Source: Acidobacteriota bacterium (lineage in GTDB: Bacteria; Acidobacteriota; Terriglobia; Terriglobales; Acidobacteriaceae). Taken from it: a stretch of DNA of 13,879 nt. Of this stretch, positions 1 through 8,196 are shown one piece after another; the first letter of the stretch is position 1, and every line of letters begins with the position of its first letter. The position numbers and the translations under genes are program-made. The notes under the pieces are model-generated. The model did no database searches and was not told the origin of the DNA. It saw only the letters and a program-made list of their open reading frames with translations. The DNA lies in NCBI GenBank assembly GCA_021780415.1, contig JAJXYW010000098.1, positions 1-13,879 on the forward strand. Reading direction: 5' to 3'.

Positions 1-961
1 CAGACCCCCCTCCCATCATCATCACCAGGTCAAACGCCTCCAGGCGCACGCGCTGATCGAAGTACACCAGCGTCAATCCAATCAGCGCCACCGGCGACAC
101 CAGCAGGTGCGCGACAAATCCAATCAGCAGAACAGACGCCTGCGCAAGCACATGATCCTGCAGCGGAGATCGCGCAATGAAGAACGCCATCGGCGACTCA
201 ATCGCGCCGGCCACTATATACAACGCCACGGCAATCAACAGCACCACGAAGATGCGGCCCTTCGTCCCTGCCGCCAGCACCTTGCTTCGCCGCATCGACG
301 CGCGCACCCCCGTGCCTTCCATCAGTGCTGCCGGAATCCCCAGCGAGTTTCGAATGTATGCAATCGCGCCGTAGACGCCGCCTCCCACCGCGCCCACGAA
401 CACCATCGTTGCCCCGAACACAAGGAACATCGGCGACCTGGCCGCCATGCCCAGCAGCACCGCTCCTGGCAGCACCACAAGCGTCAGCAGCCACGCCGCG
501 CTCCAGCCCTGCCACAGCGCAATCCCAACGTATCGCGCCCACCGTTGCATCGTCGATTGCAGCGCCTTCCTGACCCGAATCTCTCGGCCCAGGTACACCT
601 CGCACAGCGCGAGCACGGACGCAGCGTACACCACCGCCTCCACCGGCAGCATCAGCACCGTCATCGCAATCGTCGCAATCTGCGCCTCCAGCGCCGCGAT
701 CCGAAAGCCATGATGCAGCAGCACCATGCGGTGTACCAGTAGTTGCACCGCATTCAGTATCAGGCTGAACGAGCCTGACAGCGACGCCAGCCCGGCAAAC
801 AGCCAGAAGTGCGCCCGGTAGATCGAAAACGTCCTGTCCAGCACCTCGCCCGTCGACAGTGGTCGCAGTCCATAGGCTGCCGCCACCTCCGGTCCGCCCT
901 GCGCGGCTCCGCCCACCGGCGCAATGAACGTTCTCGGCGACTCCCCATCCTGTGGCGTCAT
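1..961 (-). CDS. Multi-pass membrane protein, partial (C-terminus beyond left edge)
   Basis: This is an open frame read on the minus strand from ATG at 961 and still open at base 1, giving 320 residues with no stop. After a soluble N-terminus of about 30 residues comes a motif, GLRPLSTGEVLDRTFSIYR (residues 31-49), which I recognise from bacterial membrane proteins annotated as 'glycerophosphoryl diester phosphodiesterase membrane domain' or as conserved hypotheticals. About six hydrophobic segments follow (roughly residues 53-75, 95-121, 147-172, 178-203, 236-255, 273-300). The visible part ends with VYFDQRVRLEAFDL (299-312), typical of the end of this family, so little is probably missing. 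The start is fixed by AGGAGG 8 bases upstream. No catalytic phosphodiesterase residues are visible, so enzymatic function should not be assumed; its role is unknown. It is transcribed divergently from the Ig-repeat gene. Confidence 0.85.
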   Translation of the reverse strand, partial: MTPQDGESPRTFIAPVGGAAQGGPEVAAAYGLRPLSTGEVLDRTFSIYRAHFWLFAGLASLSGSFSLILNAVQLLVHRMVLLHHGFRIAALEAQIATIAMTVLMLPVEAVVYAASVLALCEVYLGREIRVRKALQSTMQRWARYVGIALWQGWSAAWLLTLVVLPGAVLLGMAARSPMFLVFGATMVFVGAVGGGVYGAIAYIRNSLGIPAALMEGTGVRASMRRSKVLAAGTKGRIFVVLLIAVALYIVAGAIESPMAFFIARSPLQDHVLAQASVLLIGFVAHLLVSPVALIGLTLVYFDQRVRLEAFDLVMMMGGGS

Positions 962-969
962 CTCTCCGT

Positions 970-975
970 CCTCCT
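970..975 (-). promoter_or_regulatory. Ribosome binding site of the left-edge membrane protein
   Basis: Read on the minus strand this is a full AGGAGG, separated by 8 bases from the ATG at 961. It is the best Shine-Dalgarno match in the window and decides the start of the partial membrane protein. Longer frames reading through this stretch in other registers have no such site. Confidence 0.65.
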
Positions 976-1150
976 CTGCCACCGCGGCTCCCAGGCCGCC
1001 CCAGCGGACGGCTTCTATCGGCAACCGGTTTTTGGGAAGAATAGCATCTGCACCCACTCCGCAGAATCTCCGGCAATCGCCGCCTCCATCTCCCCGCCGC
1101 CTCAGCAACGTACCCTCTCTGGTTCTTTCCCATTGAGCACTTCATCAGGC

Positions 1151-1168
1151 ATGGTGTAGATACACCAT
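1151..1168. promoter_or_regulatory. Perfect palindrome, candidate operator
   Basis: ATGGTGTAGATACACCAT has two 8-base arms (ATGGTGTA / TACACCAT) and a 2-base centre. It lies 190 bases before the left-edge membrane gene and about 325 before the Ig-repeat gene. Its size and symmetry fit a dimeric regulator (GntR- or TetR-like), but no regulator gene is adjacent, so the assignment is inference. Confidence 0.4.
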
Positions 1169-1302
1169 TCTGGTTCGGCACCCTGTCGTCGATGATCGCC
1201 CGCCGGAACACCTTGGGGGTTATTTCTTATTTACTCGTTAGGAGATGGTATTCTTGGCGCGTTACCTCAAGTTTTGCCAGCATGCGTTGTCTGCAGAAGG
1301 TA

Positions 1303-1340
1303 TGCAGAGCCGTTGGACTTATGATTTTGCAGAGCCGTTG
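1303..1340. repeat. 13-base direct repeat, two copies 25 bases apart
   Basis: TGCAGAGCCGTTG occurs at 1303-1315 and again, identical, at 1328-1340, in the AT-rich leader upstream of the Ig-repeat gene. The 25-base offset is about two and a half helical turns. It could be a pair of regulator sites or the remnant of a small duplication; the sequence does not decide. Confidence 0.6.
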
Positions 1341-1492
1341 TATCTAGTATGGGTAGGAAACTGTCTATCGCCTAAGGCTGGAAGATTATCTGTTGACCGG
1401 TGTCGGGGCACAACCCTCCTTCGCCGGTTTACATGCTTTCATCAACCTTGGGAATAAGTTTGTCTGGTGCACTGCAGGACCTTGTTGGAGGA

Positions 1493-4400
1493 ATGATGAC
1501 TGTCTCGCTGCGCGCAGCTCAACCGAGCCAGCTCCGGATTTCGCTCGCGGCGGCACGTTCCTGTCTTCTGCTGATGCTGCTCTGCGTGTTCGGAGCTTCA
1601 GCCTTCGGACAGAGCCTCACCCCAAGCACGGCAATCGACTTCGGCGACGTCAATCTCGGTACCACCAGCATCTCTAGCAAGACGTTCACAGGCCCCGCCG
1701 GCGGAGTCACCGTCGCGAGCGTCACAGCGGTCACTGAGGGCACTTCCGGCGAAGACTTCAGCGTCATCTCTACCGGCTGCATCGGCACGATCACCTTACC
1801 CAACCATTGTTCCGTCACTGTCGCCTTCAAGCCCACGCAGATTGGCCTGCGTCTTGGCGCGCTCCTGATCACCAATAGTGCCGGCGTTGTCGTCAACACC
1901 ATCTATCTCTCCGGCGTTGGGGTCGGACCCCAGTTAGTCCTCTCGCCCGCCACGGTCGTAGCCACCAACAGCGCCACCACCCTCACCCCGGCCACCTTTA
2001 CTGCGGGTGCCGCCGTGCAGGATGGCCTCGGCGATCTCTTCTTCACCGACGTCACCAACAACCGCATCCTTGAACTCTCCGCAGCCGGCGTCTACTCCGA
2101 GCTGGTCGCGCTGCCCGTCACCGCCACCTCCGGCCTCGTGATCGATGGCGTCGGAAACCTCTATGTCTCCTCAGGCGCTTCGGTCTACGTCATCGTGCCG
2201 ACGGCCACTCCGGTCACCGCCACGCCTCTCATCATCTCCAACGTCACGCTGTCCACGCCCACAGGACTTGCCCTCGACCTCATCGGTGATCTCTACATCG
2301 CCGACTCGACCAACAACAAGATCTATCAGCTTCCCCTGGGCACTACGTCTGCGAACACCCTGACCCTCACCGGCGCATCCCTCTCCGGTCCCACAGGTCT
2401 GGCCATCGACGCAAACAGCAATCTCTTCATCGCCGACTCCGGCAACAATCGCATCGTAGAGAATCCGCTCGGTTCCAACACCGCAACCGTAGTTACCCTC
2501 AGCAGCCTCACGCTCAGCAACCCCACCGGCGTCGCCGTCGACGCAGCGGGCACGCTCTACATCGCTGACACTGGCCACAGCCGGGTCGTCGAATCCACCA
2601 TCACCGGCGCCCAGTTCGTCCTCACCGATCCCGGCCTCACCCTCGCCACCCCCGCCAGCGTCCTCATCCAGGGAAGCCCGCAAACGTCGCCCAACGCGCA
2701 ATACAACGGCGACCTCGTCATCAGCGACACCACCCTCGGCCTGATCGTCGTCGAGCGCTCCGGCCCCATCGGCCCATCCCCCTCGCCCACCATCACCTTC
2801 CCCACCGCTACCGTGGTCGGGACACTCGACTCCACCGACGACCCAACCACCTTCCTCACCGTGCAGGAGACCGGCAACATCCTCAGCACGCTCACCGCCG
2901 GCCCCGACCCCAACTTCACCGGCACCGATCCCACCGCGTTCCTGCTCGGCGCCTCCGTCTCCCCCGCGGCTGCACTCTGCCCGTCCCTCGGCTCCGGAGC
3001 CGCTCCCACTCCGTCCGACAACTTCTCCATCGGCGAGGTCTGCACCTACAACGTCAACTTCGAGCCCACCGTCGTCGGCCCCAACACCGCCAATCTCATC
3101 CTCGCGACCTCCGCTGCAGGCGGCACGCTCACCGCTGGCGGCACCGCCACGCTCCTCGGCACCGGTCTCTCCACCGTCAAGTCCTTCAGCCTGGTTGCCA
3201 CGCCCGCGACTATTTTCCTCGGCAACTCCGTTGAGCTCATCCTCACCGCTCTCCAGGCCGACGGCACCACCGTCGCCACCGACTACGTCGGCAACGTCAC
3301 CTTCACCACCTCGGACTCCACCGGCATCTACCAGGGCGGCACAGGTACCGGAACGCACACCAGCGTCTACACCCTGACCGCTGCCGACAAGGGCATCCTC
3401 GTCATCCCCGCCACCTCCGGCCTGCAACTCAACCAGTACGGTATCTGGACCGCCACCGCCACCGCCGACCCCACCTCGTTGCCCCCGGGCGCCAACGGCA
3501 CCGCTATAAGTAACCCGATCAACGTCATTGAGCCCTCCACTCTCACCCTGACCAGCACCGTCAATCCGTCGCTCGTCAACGAATCGACGACCTTCACCCT
3601 CACCGTCGCCACCACCGGCACCGTCACTCCCGGCGGCACGGTCACCTTCTATAACGGCACCACGGTCATCGGCAGCGCGCCGCTCGTCTCCAAGTCCGCC
3701 ACCATCGGCACCGCCAGCATCGCTGACAGCTTCGCCGCCTCCGGCACCTATCCCATCAAGGCCGTCTACGCCAGCACCTCCAACACCCAGGGCGGCACCG
3801 CCACTCTCACCCAGATCGTCGGCAACGCCACCTCTCTCACCCTCACCAGCTCCATCAACCCGTCCCTCGTCGGCCAGTCCACCAATCTCACCGCGACCAT
3901 CACCTCGAATCCCGTCTTCGGAGCCATCGCCGGCAGCGTCCAGTTCTTCGACGGCGTCACGTCGCTCGGTACGGTCACCGTGACCGGGTCCACGGCCGCG
4001 CTTCCCATCAGCTTCACCACAGCGGGCACGCACACGCTGAAGGCGGTCTTCACCAGCACGAACGCCAACATCACCAACGCAACCTCTGCCCCCTACGCGC
4101 AGCAGGTGCTCAACGTCGCGGCGCTTGGCCTCACCAGCACGGTCAACCCCTCTCTGCCCGGCCAGTCGACCACCCTCATCGCCACCCTCACCGCGCTCGG
4201 CACGCCCACCGGCACCGTCAAGTTCTATGATGGCTCGACCGTCATCGCCACCGCGCCCCTCACCGCCAACTCCGCCAGCGTCTCGGTCAACTTCACCACC
4301 ACCGGCAACCACATCCTCACGGCGGTCTACTCCGGCGACACGCTCACCCAGACCATCACTTCGGCTCCGCTCACGCAGGTCGTTCTCTACACCACCACGG

Positions 4401-5476
4401 TCGCCCTCACCACCTCGGTCAACCCCGTCAGCGTCAACGCCAACACCACCCTCACCGCCATCGTGAAGTCCACCGGCACCACTGGGGCTACCGGCACCGT
4501 CATCTTCAAGAGCAACGGCGTTGCCATCGGCACCGGCACTGTCACCGGCGGCGTTGCCACCCTGGTCGCGCACTTCCCAACTCCCGGAGTCTACACACTA
4601 ACGGCGGTCTACTCCGGCGACGCCAACAACCAGCCCGCCACCTCCGCGCCCATCCAGCAGACGGTTCTCGGCCTGGTCACCGTCACCCTCACCAGTTCCG
4701 TCAATCCCATCCTGCTCGACAACCCGACGATTCTCACCGCCACGCTCGTCTCCACCGGCACCTCGCCCACCGGCACCGTCAGCTTCTTTGACGGCAACAC
4801 CCCCATCGGCACCGGCGCCATCGTCAACGGCATCGTCAGCATCAGCGCCAGCTTCGTCTACGCCGGTACGCACACCCTCTCTGCGTCCTACTCCGGCGAC
4901 ACCGCCAATGCGCCCGCCACCTCCCCCGGCTACGCGCAGACCGTCGCCGACTTCACCCTCACCGTAGCCTCCGGCAGCTCCAGCATCGGCACCACCATCG
5001 CCGGCGGCACCGCGGCCTACTCTCTGGTTCTCACGCCGATCATCACCACCACCCTGCCCGCGCCGATCACGCTCACCGTCACCGGCCTGCCCTCCAACGC
5101 CACCGGAAAGCTCACCCCGACCAGCGTCGCCACCGGTTCCGGCACCACCCCCGTAGCCCTCAGCGTAGCTGCCGGAGCCATCGTCGCCGCTTTGCATCAG
5201 CAACCGCACCCGGCGCATCGCTCGCTCCTCGGATATGCTCCCGTCTCCCTGGCCCTCCTGGTGCTGCCGCTGGCCTGGCTCCGCCGCCGCAAGCGCTTCG
5301 GCTCGCTACTCGCCTCTCTCTGCCTGCTGTTTGCTCTCACCGCAGGTCTCACCGGCTGTATCTCCGCTGCGAACACCGGGTACTATGGTCAGACCCCGCA
5401 GACGTATAACCTAACGGTGACGGCGACCTCCGGCAACCTCACCCGGTCCACGTACCTCACGCTCACTGTCCAGTAA
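1493..5476 (+). CDS. Secreted beta-propeller/Ig-like repeat surface protein
   Basis: The product is a very large exported protein of 1327 residues, probably surface-exposed and adhesive or structural. I place the start at 1493 (or the next codon, 1496). GGAGG at 1487-1491 lies just upstream, and this start yields a normal signal peptide: Arg-containing N-region, hydrophobic core at residues 23-37, cleavage near AFG/Q40. Upstream starts at 1400 (GTG) and 1433 (ATG) would bury it. Domains in order: an ASH-like beta domain (41-146, IDFGDVNLGTT); NHL-like propeller blades (about 173-370, with repeated PTGLAIDxxxxLFIADSGNNRI patterns); a second ASH-like domain (433-560); an Ig-like domain (562-678); five Ig-like repeats (679-1152) with TLTSxVNPSL, GTVxFYDG and TAVYSGD signatures; then a C-terminal beta segment interrupted by two hydrophobic helices (1249-1263, 1272-1286) around RRRKR. 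Such proteins are common in acidobacteria, where function is mostly unproven. The beta-barrel gene follows after 18 bases. Confidence 0.9.
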   Translation: MMTVSLRAAQPSQLRISLAAARSCLLLMLLCVFGASAFGQSLTPSTAIDFGDVNLGTTSISSKTFTGPAGGVTVASVTAVTEGTSGEDFSVISTGCIGTITLPNHCSVTVAFKPTQIGLRLGALLITNSAGVVVNTIYLSGVGVGPQLVLSPATVVATNSATTLTPATFTAGAAVQDGLGDLFFTDVTNNRILELSAAGVYSELVALPVTATSGLVIDGVGNLYVSSGASVYVIVPTATPVTATPLIISNVTLSTPTGLALDLIGDLYIADSTNNKIYQLPLGTTSANTLTLTGASLSGPTGLAIDANSNLFIADSGNNRIVENPLGSNTATVVTLSSLTLSNPTGVAVDAAGTLYIADTGHSRVVESTITGAQFVLTDPGLTLATPASVLIQGSPQTSPNAQYNGDLVISDTTLGLIVVERSGPIGPSPSPTITFPTATVVGTLDSTDDPTTFLTVQETGNILSTLTAGPDPNFTGTDPTAFLLGASVSPAAALCPSLGSGAAPTPSDNFSIGEVCTYNVNFEPTVVGPNTANLILATSAAGGTLTAGGTATLLGTGLSTVKSFSLVATPATIFLGNSVELILTALQADGTTVATDYVGNVTFTTSDSTGIYQGGTGTGTHTSVYTLTAADKGILVIPATSGLQLNQYGIWTATATADPTSLPPGANGTAISNPINVIEPSTLTLTSTVNPSLVNESTTFTLTVATTGTVTPGGTVTFYNGTTVIGSAPLVSKSATIGTASIADSFAASGTYPIKAVYASTSNTQGGTATLTQIVGNATSLTLTSSINPSLVGQSTNLTATITSNPVFGAIAGSVQFFDGVTSLGTVTVTGSTAALPISFTTAGTHTLKAVFTSTNANITNATSAPYAQQVLNVAALGLTSTVNPSLPGQSTTLIATLTALGTPTGTVKFYDGSTVIATAPLTANSASVSVNFTTTGNHILTAVYSGDTLTQTITSAPLTQVVLYTTTVALTTSVNPVSVNANTTLTAIVKSTGTTGATGTVIFKSNGVAIGTGTVTGGVATLVAHFPTPGVYTLTAVYSGDANNQPATSAPIQQTVLGLVTVTLTSSVNPILLDNPTILTATLVSTGTSPTGTVSFFDGNTPIGTGAIVNGIVSISASFVYAGTHTLSASYSGDTANAPATSPGYAQTVADFTLTVASGSSSIGTTIAGGTAAYSLVLTPIITTTLPAPITLTVTGLPSNATGKLTPTSVATGSGTTPVALSVAAGAIVAALHQQPHPAHRSLLGYAPVSLALLVLPLAWLRRRKRFGSLLASLCLLFALTAGLTGCISAANTGYYGQTPQTYNLTVTATSGNLTRSTYLTLTVQ
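3527..4948 (+). repeat. Five tandem Ig-like domain repeats in the surface protein
   Basis: There are five consecutive copies of 91-99 codons, beginning at 3527, 3824, 4118, 4391 and 4673. Each starts with a strand like LTLTSxVNPS, has a central GTVxFYDGxxxIG strand pair and ends with a HTLxAVYSGD-type strand followed by ATSAPxxQxV. They match bacterial Ig-like (Big/Ig_3-type) repeats, usually rigid spacers or adhesive modules. The copies have diverged in sequence, so recent tandem expansion is not evident. Confidence 0.85.
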
Positions 5477-5494
5477 TCAGGAGTAACTCTCGGC

Positions 5495-6181
5495 ATGTGC
5501 CAGACCGCTTCACCTACCCGGCCCGCAACCAACCGCTCAGCATGGTTCCTGAGCGCAGCAGCGTCCCGGCGCGGACCTGCATCCCATGCCGTGCGCCGGG
5601 CCGTGGCCTTGTTTCTGCTTCTGCTCCCCGCCTGCGTCTTCATCCCCGCCGCCCGCGCGCAGACCCCCATGGATCTGGGCATGACCTTCACCCAGCAGCG
5701 CTCCAAGTTCGTCGGCTCCTCCTCCACTGACTTCTTCTACCTCCGCGGAGCCACGGTCGACTTCGCTTACTCCCCCTTCCACGGCTTCGGCCCCGTCGCC
5801 TCGTTCAATGGTCTGGCCGTCACCAACCTCCGCACCCAGATTGACATCCACCAGGCCAGCTTCATGGGCGGCGGCCGCTACACCTACAGCCTCGGCCACA
5901 TCTCCCCCACCATCTGGACCCGCAGGGGAAGCATCTTCGGCGAGGGTCTGGTCGGCATCACCATGGCCACTGCCGGCGACTATCCCTCCGGCCAGCACCT
6001 GGTCAGCAATGCTTCGGGCTTCACCTATGCTTTCGGTGGCGGCATCAACTACAACATCTACCACCGTTTTGAGCTGCGTCTGATGTCGCACTACTTCATC
6101 ACCGACCTCCCCAACGGCGGCACCAATCAGCAGAAAAACATCCAGGTAAGCGCCGGTGTCAACTGGCACTTCGGCAACTAG
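5495..6181 (+). CDS. Outer-membrane beta-barrel protein
   Basis: The product has 228 residues. Residues 1-55 are a signal peptide with an unusually long polar N-region, a hydrophobic core at about 36-52 and a clear ARA/Q cleavage site. The mature part (about 173 residues) alternates short amphipathic strands with turns, such as VDFAYSPFHGFGPVASF, QASFMGGGRYTYSL, FTYAFGGGINYNI and HRFELRLMSHYFI. It ends in a terminal Phe-containing strand, VSAGVNWHFGN, which fits a small 8-stranded OmpA/OmpW-type porin-like barrel. AGGAG lies 11 bases before the ATG. Only 18 bases separate it from the preceding Ig-repeat gene, so the two are probably co-transcribed, and the barrel may help anchor or present that protein (inference). 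Specific ligand or pore activity cannot be read from sequence. A shorter product starting inside the long leader is possible. Confidence 0.85.
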   Translation: MCQTASPTRPATNRSAWFLSAAASRRGPASHAVRRAVALFLLLLPACVFIPAARAQTPMDLGMTFTQQRSKFVGSSSTDFFYLRGATVDFAYSPFHGFGPVASFNGLAVTNLRTQIDIHQASFMGGGRYTYSLGHISPTIWTRRGSIFGEGLVGITMATAGDYPSGQHLVSNASGFTYAFGGGINYNIYHRFELRLMSHYFITDLPNGGTNQQKNIQVSAGVNWHFGN

Positions 6182-6205
6182 CCCGCGCTCGGCCATCAGC
6201 GCAAC

Positions 6206-6261
6206 GCGAAGACGTTGCCCTCTCGGCCGCTGTCTCCGCAGGCTCAACCGGGCGTCTTCGC
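6206..6261. other. Inverted repeat between barrel and kinase genes
   Basis: GCGAAGACG at 6206-6214 is perfectly complementary to CGTCTTCGC at 6253-6261, with 38 bases between them that could form a smaller internal stem. There is no T-run after it, so a classical intrinsic terminator is not supported. It may still be a folded 3' end of the barrel transcript or a leader structure of the kinase. Confidence 0.25.
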
Positions 6262-6308
6262 CGCACCGTGAATCATGCTGAAACGCCATACGGCGGAAGC
6301 CTGCCTCC

Positions 6309-8069
6309 GTGCATCCAATCAGAATAACGATGGACTCCGCCATAACGCAGGCGTCGTCGCCTGCGGCCTCGCAAACCGAACAGCAGCTCCGACTTCTCAT
6401 CGAGACCGGGCTCATGCTTGCTTCCGAGCGGTCACTTGACGTCATCGTCCAGGCCGCTCTTGACGCGGGACTGCATCTCTGCGGAGCCCGGTTCGGAGCC
6501 TTCTTCTACAACAGCTCTGATGACATCGGCGCGCCCTACAGTCTCTACAAGGTCTCCGGCGCGGACTCCAGCCGCTTCGCCTCTCTCCCCATGCCGCGTC
6601 CCTCCGGCATCTTCAACGTCAGCTTCATTGCCCAGGAGATCCTCCGCTCCGACGACATCACCCTCGATCCCCGCTACGGCCAAAACCCTCCCTTCGCCGG
6701 CCAGCCTCCCGGCCACCCTCCCGTGCGCAGCTACCTTGCTGTTCCCGTGCGCAGCCGTGCAGGCCACGTGCTTGGCTGCATGATCTACGGCCACCCCGAG
6801 CCCGGCGTCTTCACCCAGGCCAGCGAAGACCTCGTCGCCACCATCGCCTCGCAGGCCGCCGTCGCCATCGACAACGTCCGCCTCTCTGACAGCCTCACCA
6901 ACGAGATCTCCCACGTCGACGCCGCCCGCACCCTCCAGCGCCAGACCTCCGACCGTCTCCACCAGGCCCTCGACGCCGCCCAGCTCGGCACCTGGATCTG
7001 GGACCGCGCCACCGACCTTCTCGACCTTGACGAGCGTGCCGCCGTGCTCTTCCACACCGCACCCCACGCCCCCATCACCCGCACCGCCCTCCGCCAGCGC
7101 ATCGTACTCAGCGAGGACCAGGCCAAAGCCTTCAAGAGTATGGAACGCTGCGTCGCCTCCGGCGGCCTCTACAGCGTCGAGTACCGCATCGACAGCCCCG
7201 ACGGCTCCCAGACCTGGGTCTCCGCCAGCGGTATCGCCACCTTCACCCCCGGCTCCTCCCGGATCGCCGGCATGGTCGGCACCGTGCAGGACATCACCGC
7301 CCGCAAAACCCAGGAGTCTGCCCTCCGCCAGAGCGAAAAACTCGCCGCCACCGGCCGCCTCGCCGCCACCATCGCCCACGAGATCAACAATCCCCTCGAG
7401 GCCGTCACCAACCTCATCTATCTCTCCCGCACCGACCCCGCCGTCCCTCCGCCCGTCCAACTCCTGCTCGAAACCGCTGATACCGAACTCGCCCGCGTCG
7501 CCCAGATCGCCCAGCAGACCCTCGGCTTCTACCGCGATACCACCCTCCCCTCCGAGATCGACGTCAACGAACTCCTCCACGGCGTCGTCGATCTCTTCGC
7601 CCGCAAGATGATCTCCCGCAAGATCACCTGCACCCTCGACCTCGAACCCGGCCTCTGCATCTACGGCCTGCAGGGCGAAGTCCGCCAGATCTTCTCCAAC
7701 CTCATCGTCAACGCCATCGACTCCTTCACCTTCGCCACCACCATCAAGCCCGGCGGCATCCATGTCCGTGGCCGCCACCTCCGCGGCCGCCGCAACGGCA
7801 TCTCCATCCTCGTCTCCGACGAGGGCTCCGGCATCCCACTCTCCGTTCGCCAGCGCATCTTTTCGCCCTTCTTCACCACCAAACTCTCCGTCGGCACCGG
7901 CCTCGGCCTCTGGGTCACGCGCGGCTTCGTAGAAAAGCACGGCGGCAGCATCCGCTTCCGCACCCGCGTCGGCGACCCGGCCGGAACCATCTTCCGCGTC
8001 TTCCTTCCCGCCAACTCGCCGCCGACAGATCTCCCGCCAGAAGCACTCGCCCTCCATCTCCCCGCCTGA
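6309..8069 (+). CDS. Soluble GAF-PAS sensor histidine kinase
   Basis: The product is a 586-residue cytoplasmic sensor kinase that should autophosphorylate on His357 and pass phosphate to a receiver Asp. Domains: GAF (about 42-195), a PAS-like domain (about 216-335, starting ALDAAQLGTWIWD and ending GTVQDITARK), a HisKA dimerisation domain with the H-box TIAHEINNPLE (354-364), and an HATPase_c domain with N-box IFSNLIVNAIDS (461-472), G1 VSDEGSGIP (502-510), F-box FFTTK (521-525) and G2 GTGLGL (529-534). All catalytic boxes are intact. No membrane segment or signal peptide is present, so the input is intracellular, perhaps a small molecule bound by GAF. It has no receiver of its own, and a single receiver protein is encoded 127 bases downstream, the likely partner. 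The start is uncertain: GTG at 6309 or ATG at 6330, neither with a strong ribosome site. Confidence 0.92.
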   Translation: MHPIRITMDSAITQASSPAASQTEQQLRLLIETGLMLASERSLDVIVQAALDAGLHLCGARFGAFFYNSSDDIGAPYSLYKVSGADSSRFASLPMPRPSGIFNVSFIAQEILRSDDITLDPRYGQNPPFAGQPPGHPPVRSYLAVPVRSRAGHVLGCMIYGHPEPGVFTQASEDLVATIASQAAVAIDNVRLSDSLTNEISHVDAARTLQRQTSDRLHQALDAAQLGTWIWDRATDLLDLDERAAVLFHTAPHAPITRTALRQRIVLSEDQAKAFKSMERCVASGGLYSVEYRIDSPDGSQTWVSASGIATFTPGSSRIAGMVGTVQDITARKTQESALRQSEKLAATGRLAATIAHEINNPLEAVTNLIYLSRTDPAVPPPVQLLLETADTELARVAQIAQQTLGFYRDTTLPSEIDVNELLHGVVDLFARKMISRKITCTLDLEPGLCIYGLQGEVRQIFSNLIVNAIDSFTFATTIKPGGIHVRGRHLRGRRNGISILVSDEGSGIPLSVRQRIFSPFFTTKLSVGTGLGLWVTRGFVEKHGGSIRFRTRVGDPAGTIFRVFLPANSPPTDLPPEALALHLPA

Positions 8070-8196
8070 CTGACCCTGTCACCCCCAGCTTCGCCGTCAA
8101 GCCTCCCGGCCAGGAATTCATCTCCTTTTCTGGTATCGCGCCGCATACTCCGATAGACTAGATCTAACGCTCACCACCAGCAGCGCAGGGCCCCCC

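Larger units (their letters stand above)
962..1492. other. Intergenic region between divergent genes
   Basis: This is 531 bases without a convincing gene. The left part (to about 1110) is GC-rich. From about 1215 to 1395 it becomes clearly AT-richer than the rest of the window. It contains a perfect 18-base palindrome (1151-1168) and a 13-base direct repeat (1303-1315 and 1328-1340). I found no -35/-10 pair good enough to call for either neighbour. A 70-codon frame begins at 1245, but AGGAG abuts its ATG without spacing and its product is not recognisable. The region probably carries the promoters of both flanking genes and a long leader for the Ig-repeat gene. Confidence 0.6.

Noticed and set aside
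198..1211. 337-codon minus-strand frame at the left end
   Set aside because: It is out of register with the membrane-protein frame that has AGGAGG and helices; its product is Gly/Arg/Ala-rich with no domain.
1245..1457. Possible 70-residue protein preceded by AGGAG
   Set aside because: The AGGAG abuts the ATG with no spacing, the product has no recognisable features, and the end overlaps the leader of the Ig-repeat gene.
2171..4573. 800-codon open frame on the minus strand, opposite the Ig-repeat gene
   Set aside because: Its product is almost only Gly, Asp, Glu, Ala, Arg and Val, the composition expected from reading GC-rich codons backwards, while the plus strand encodes recognisable repeats with a signal peptide.
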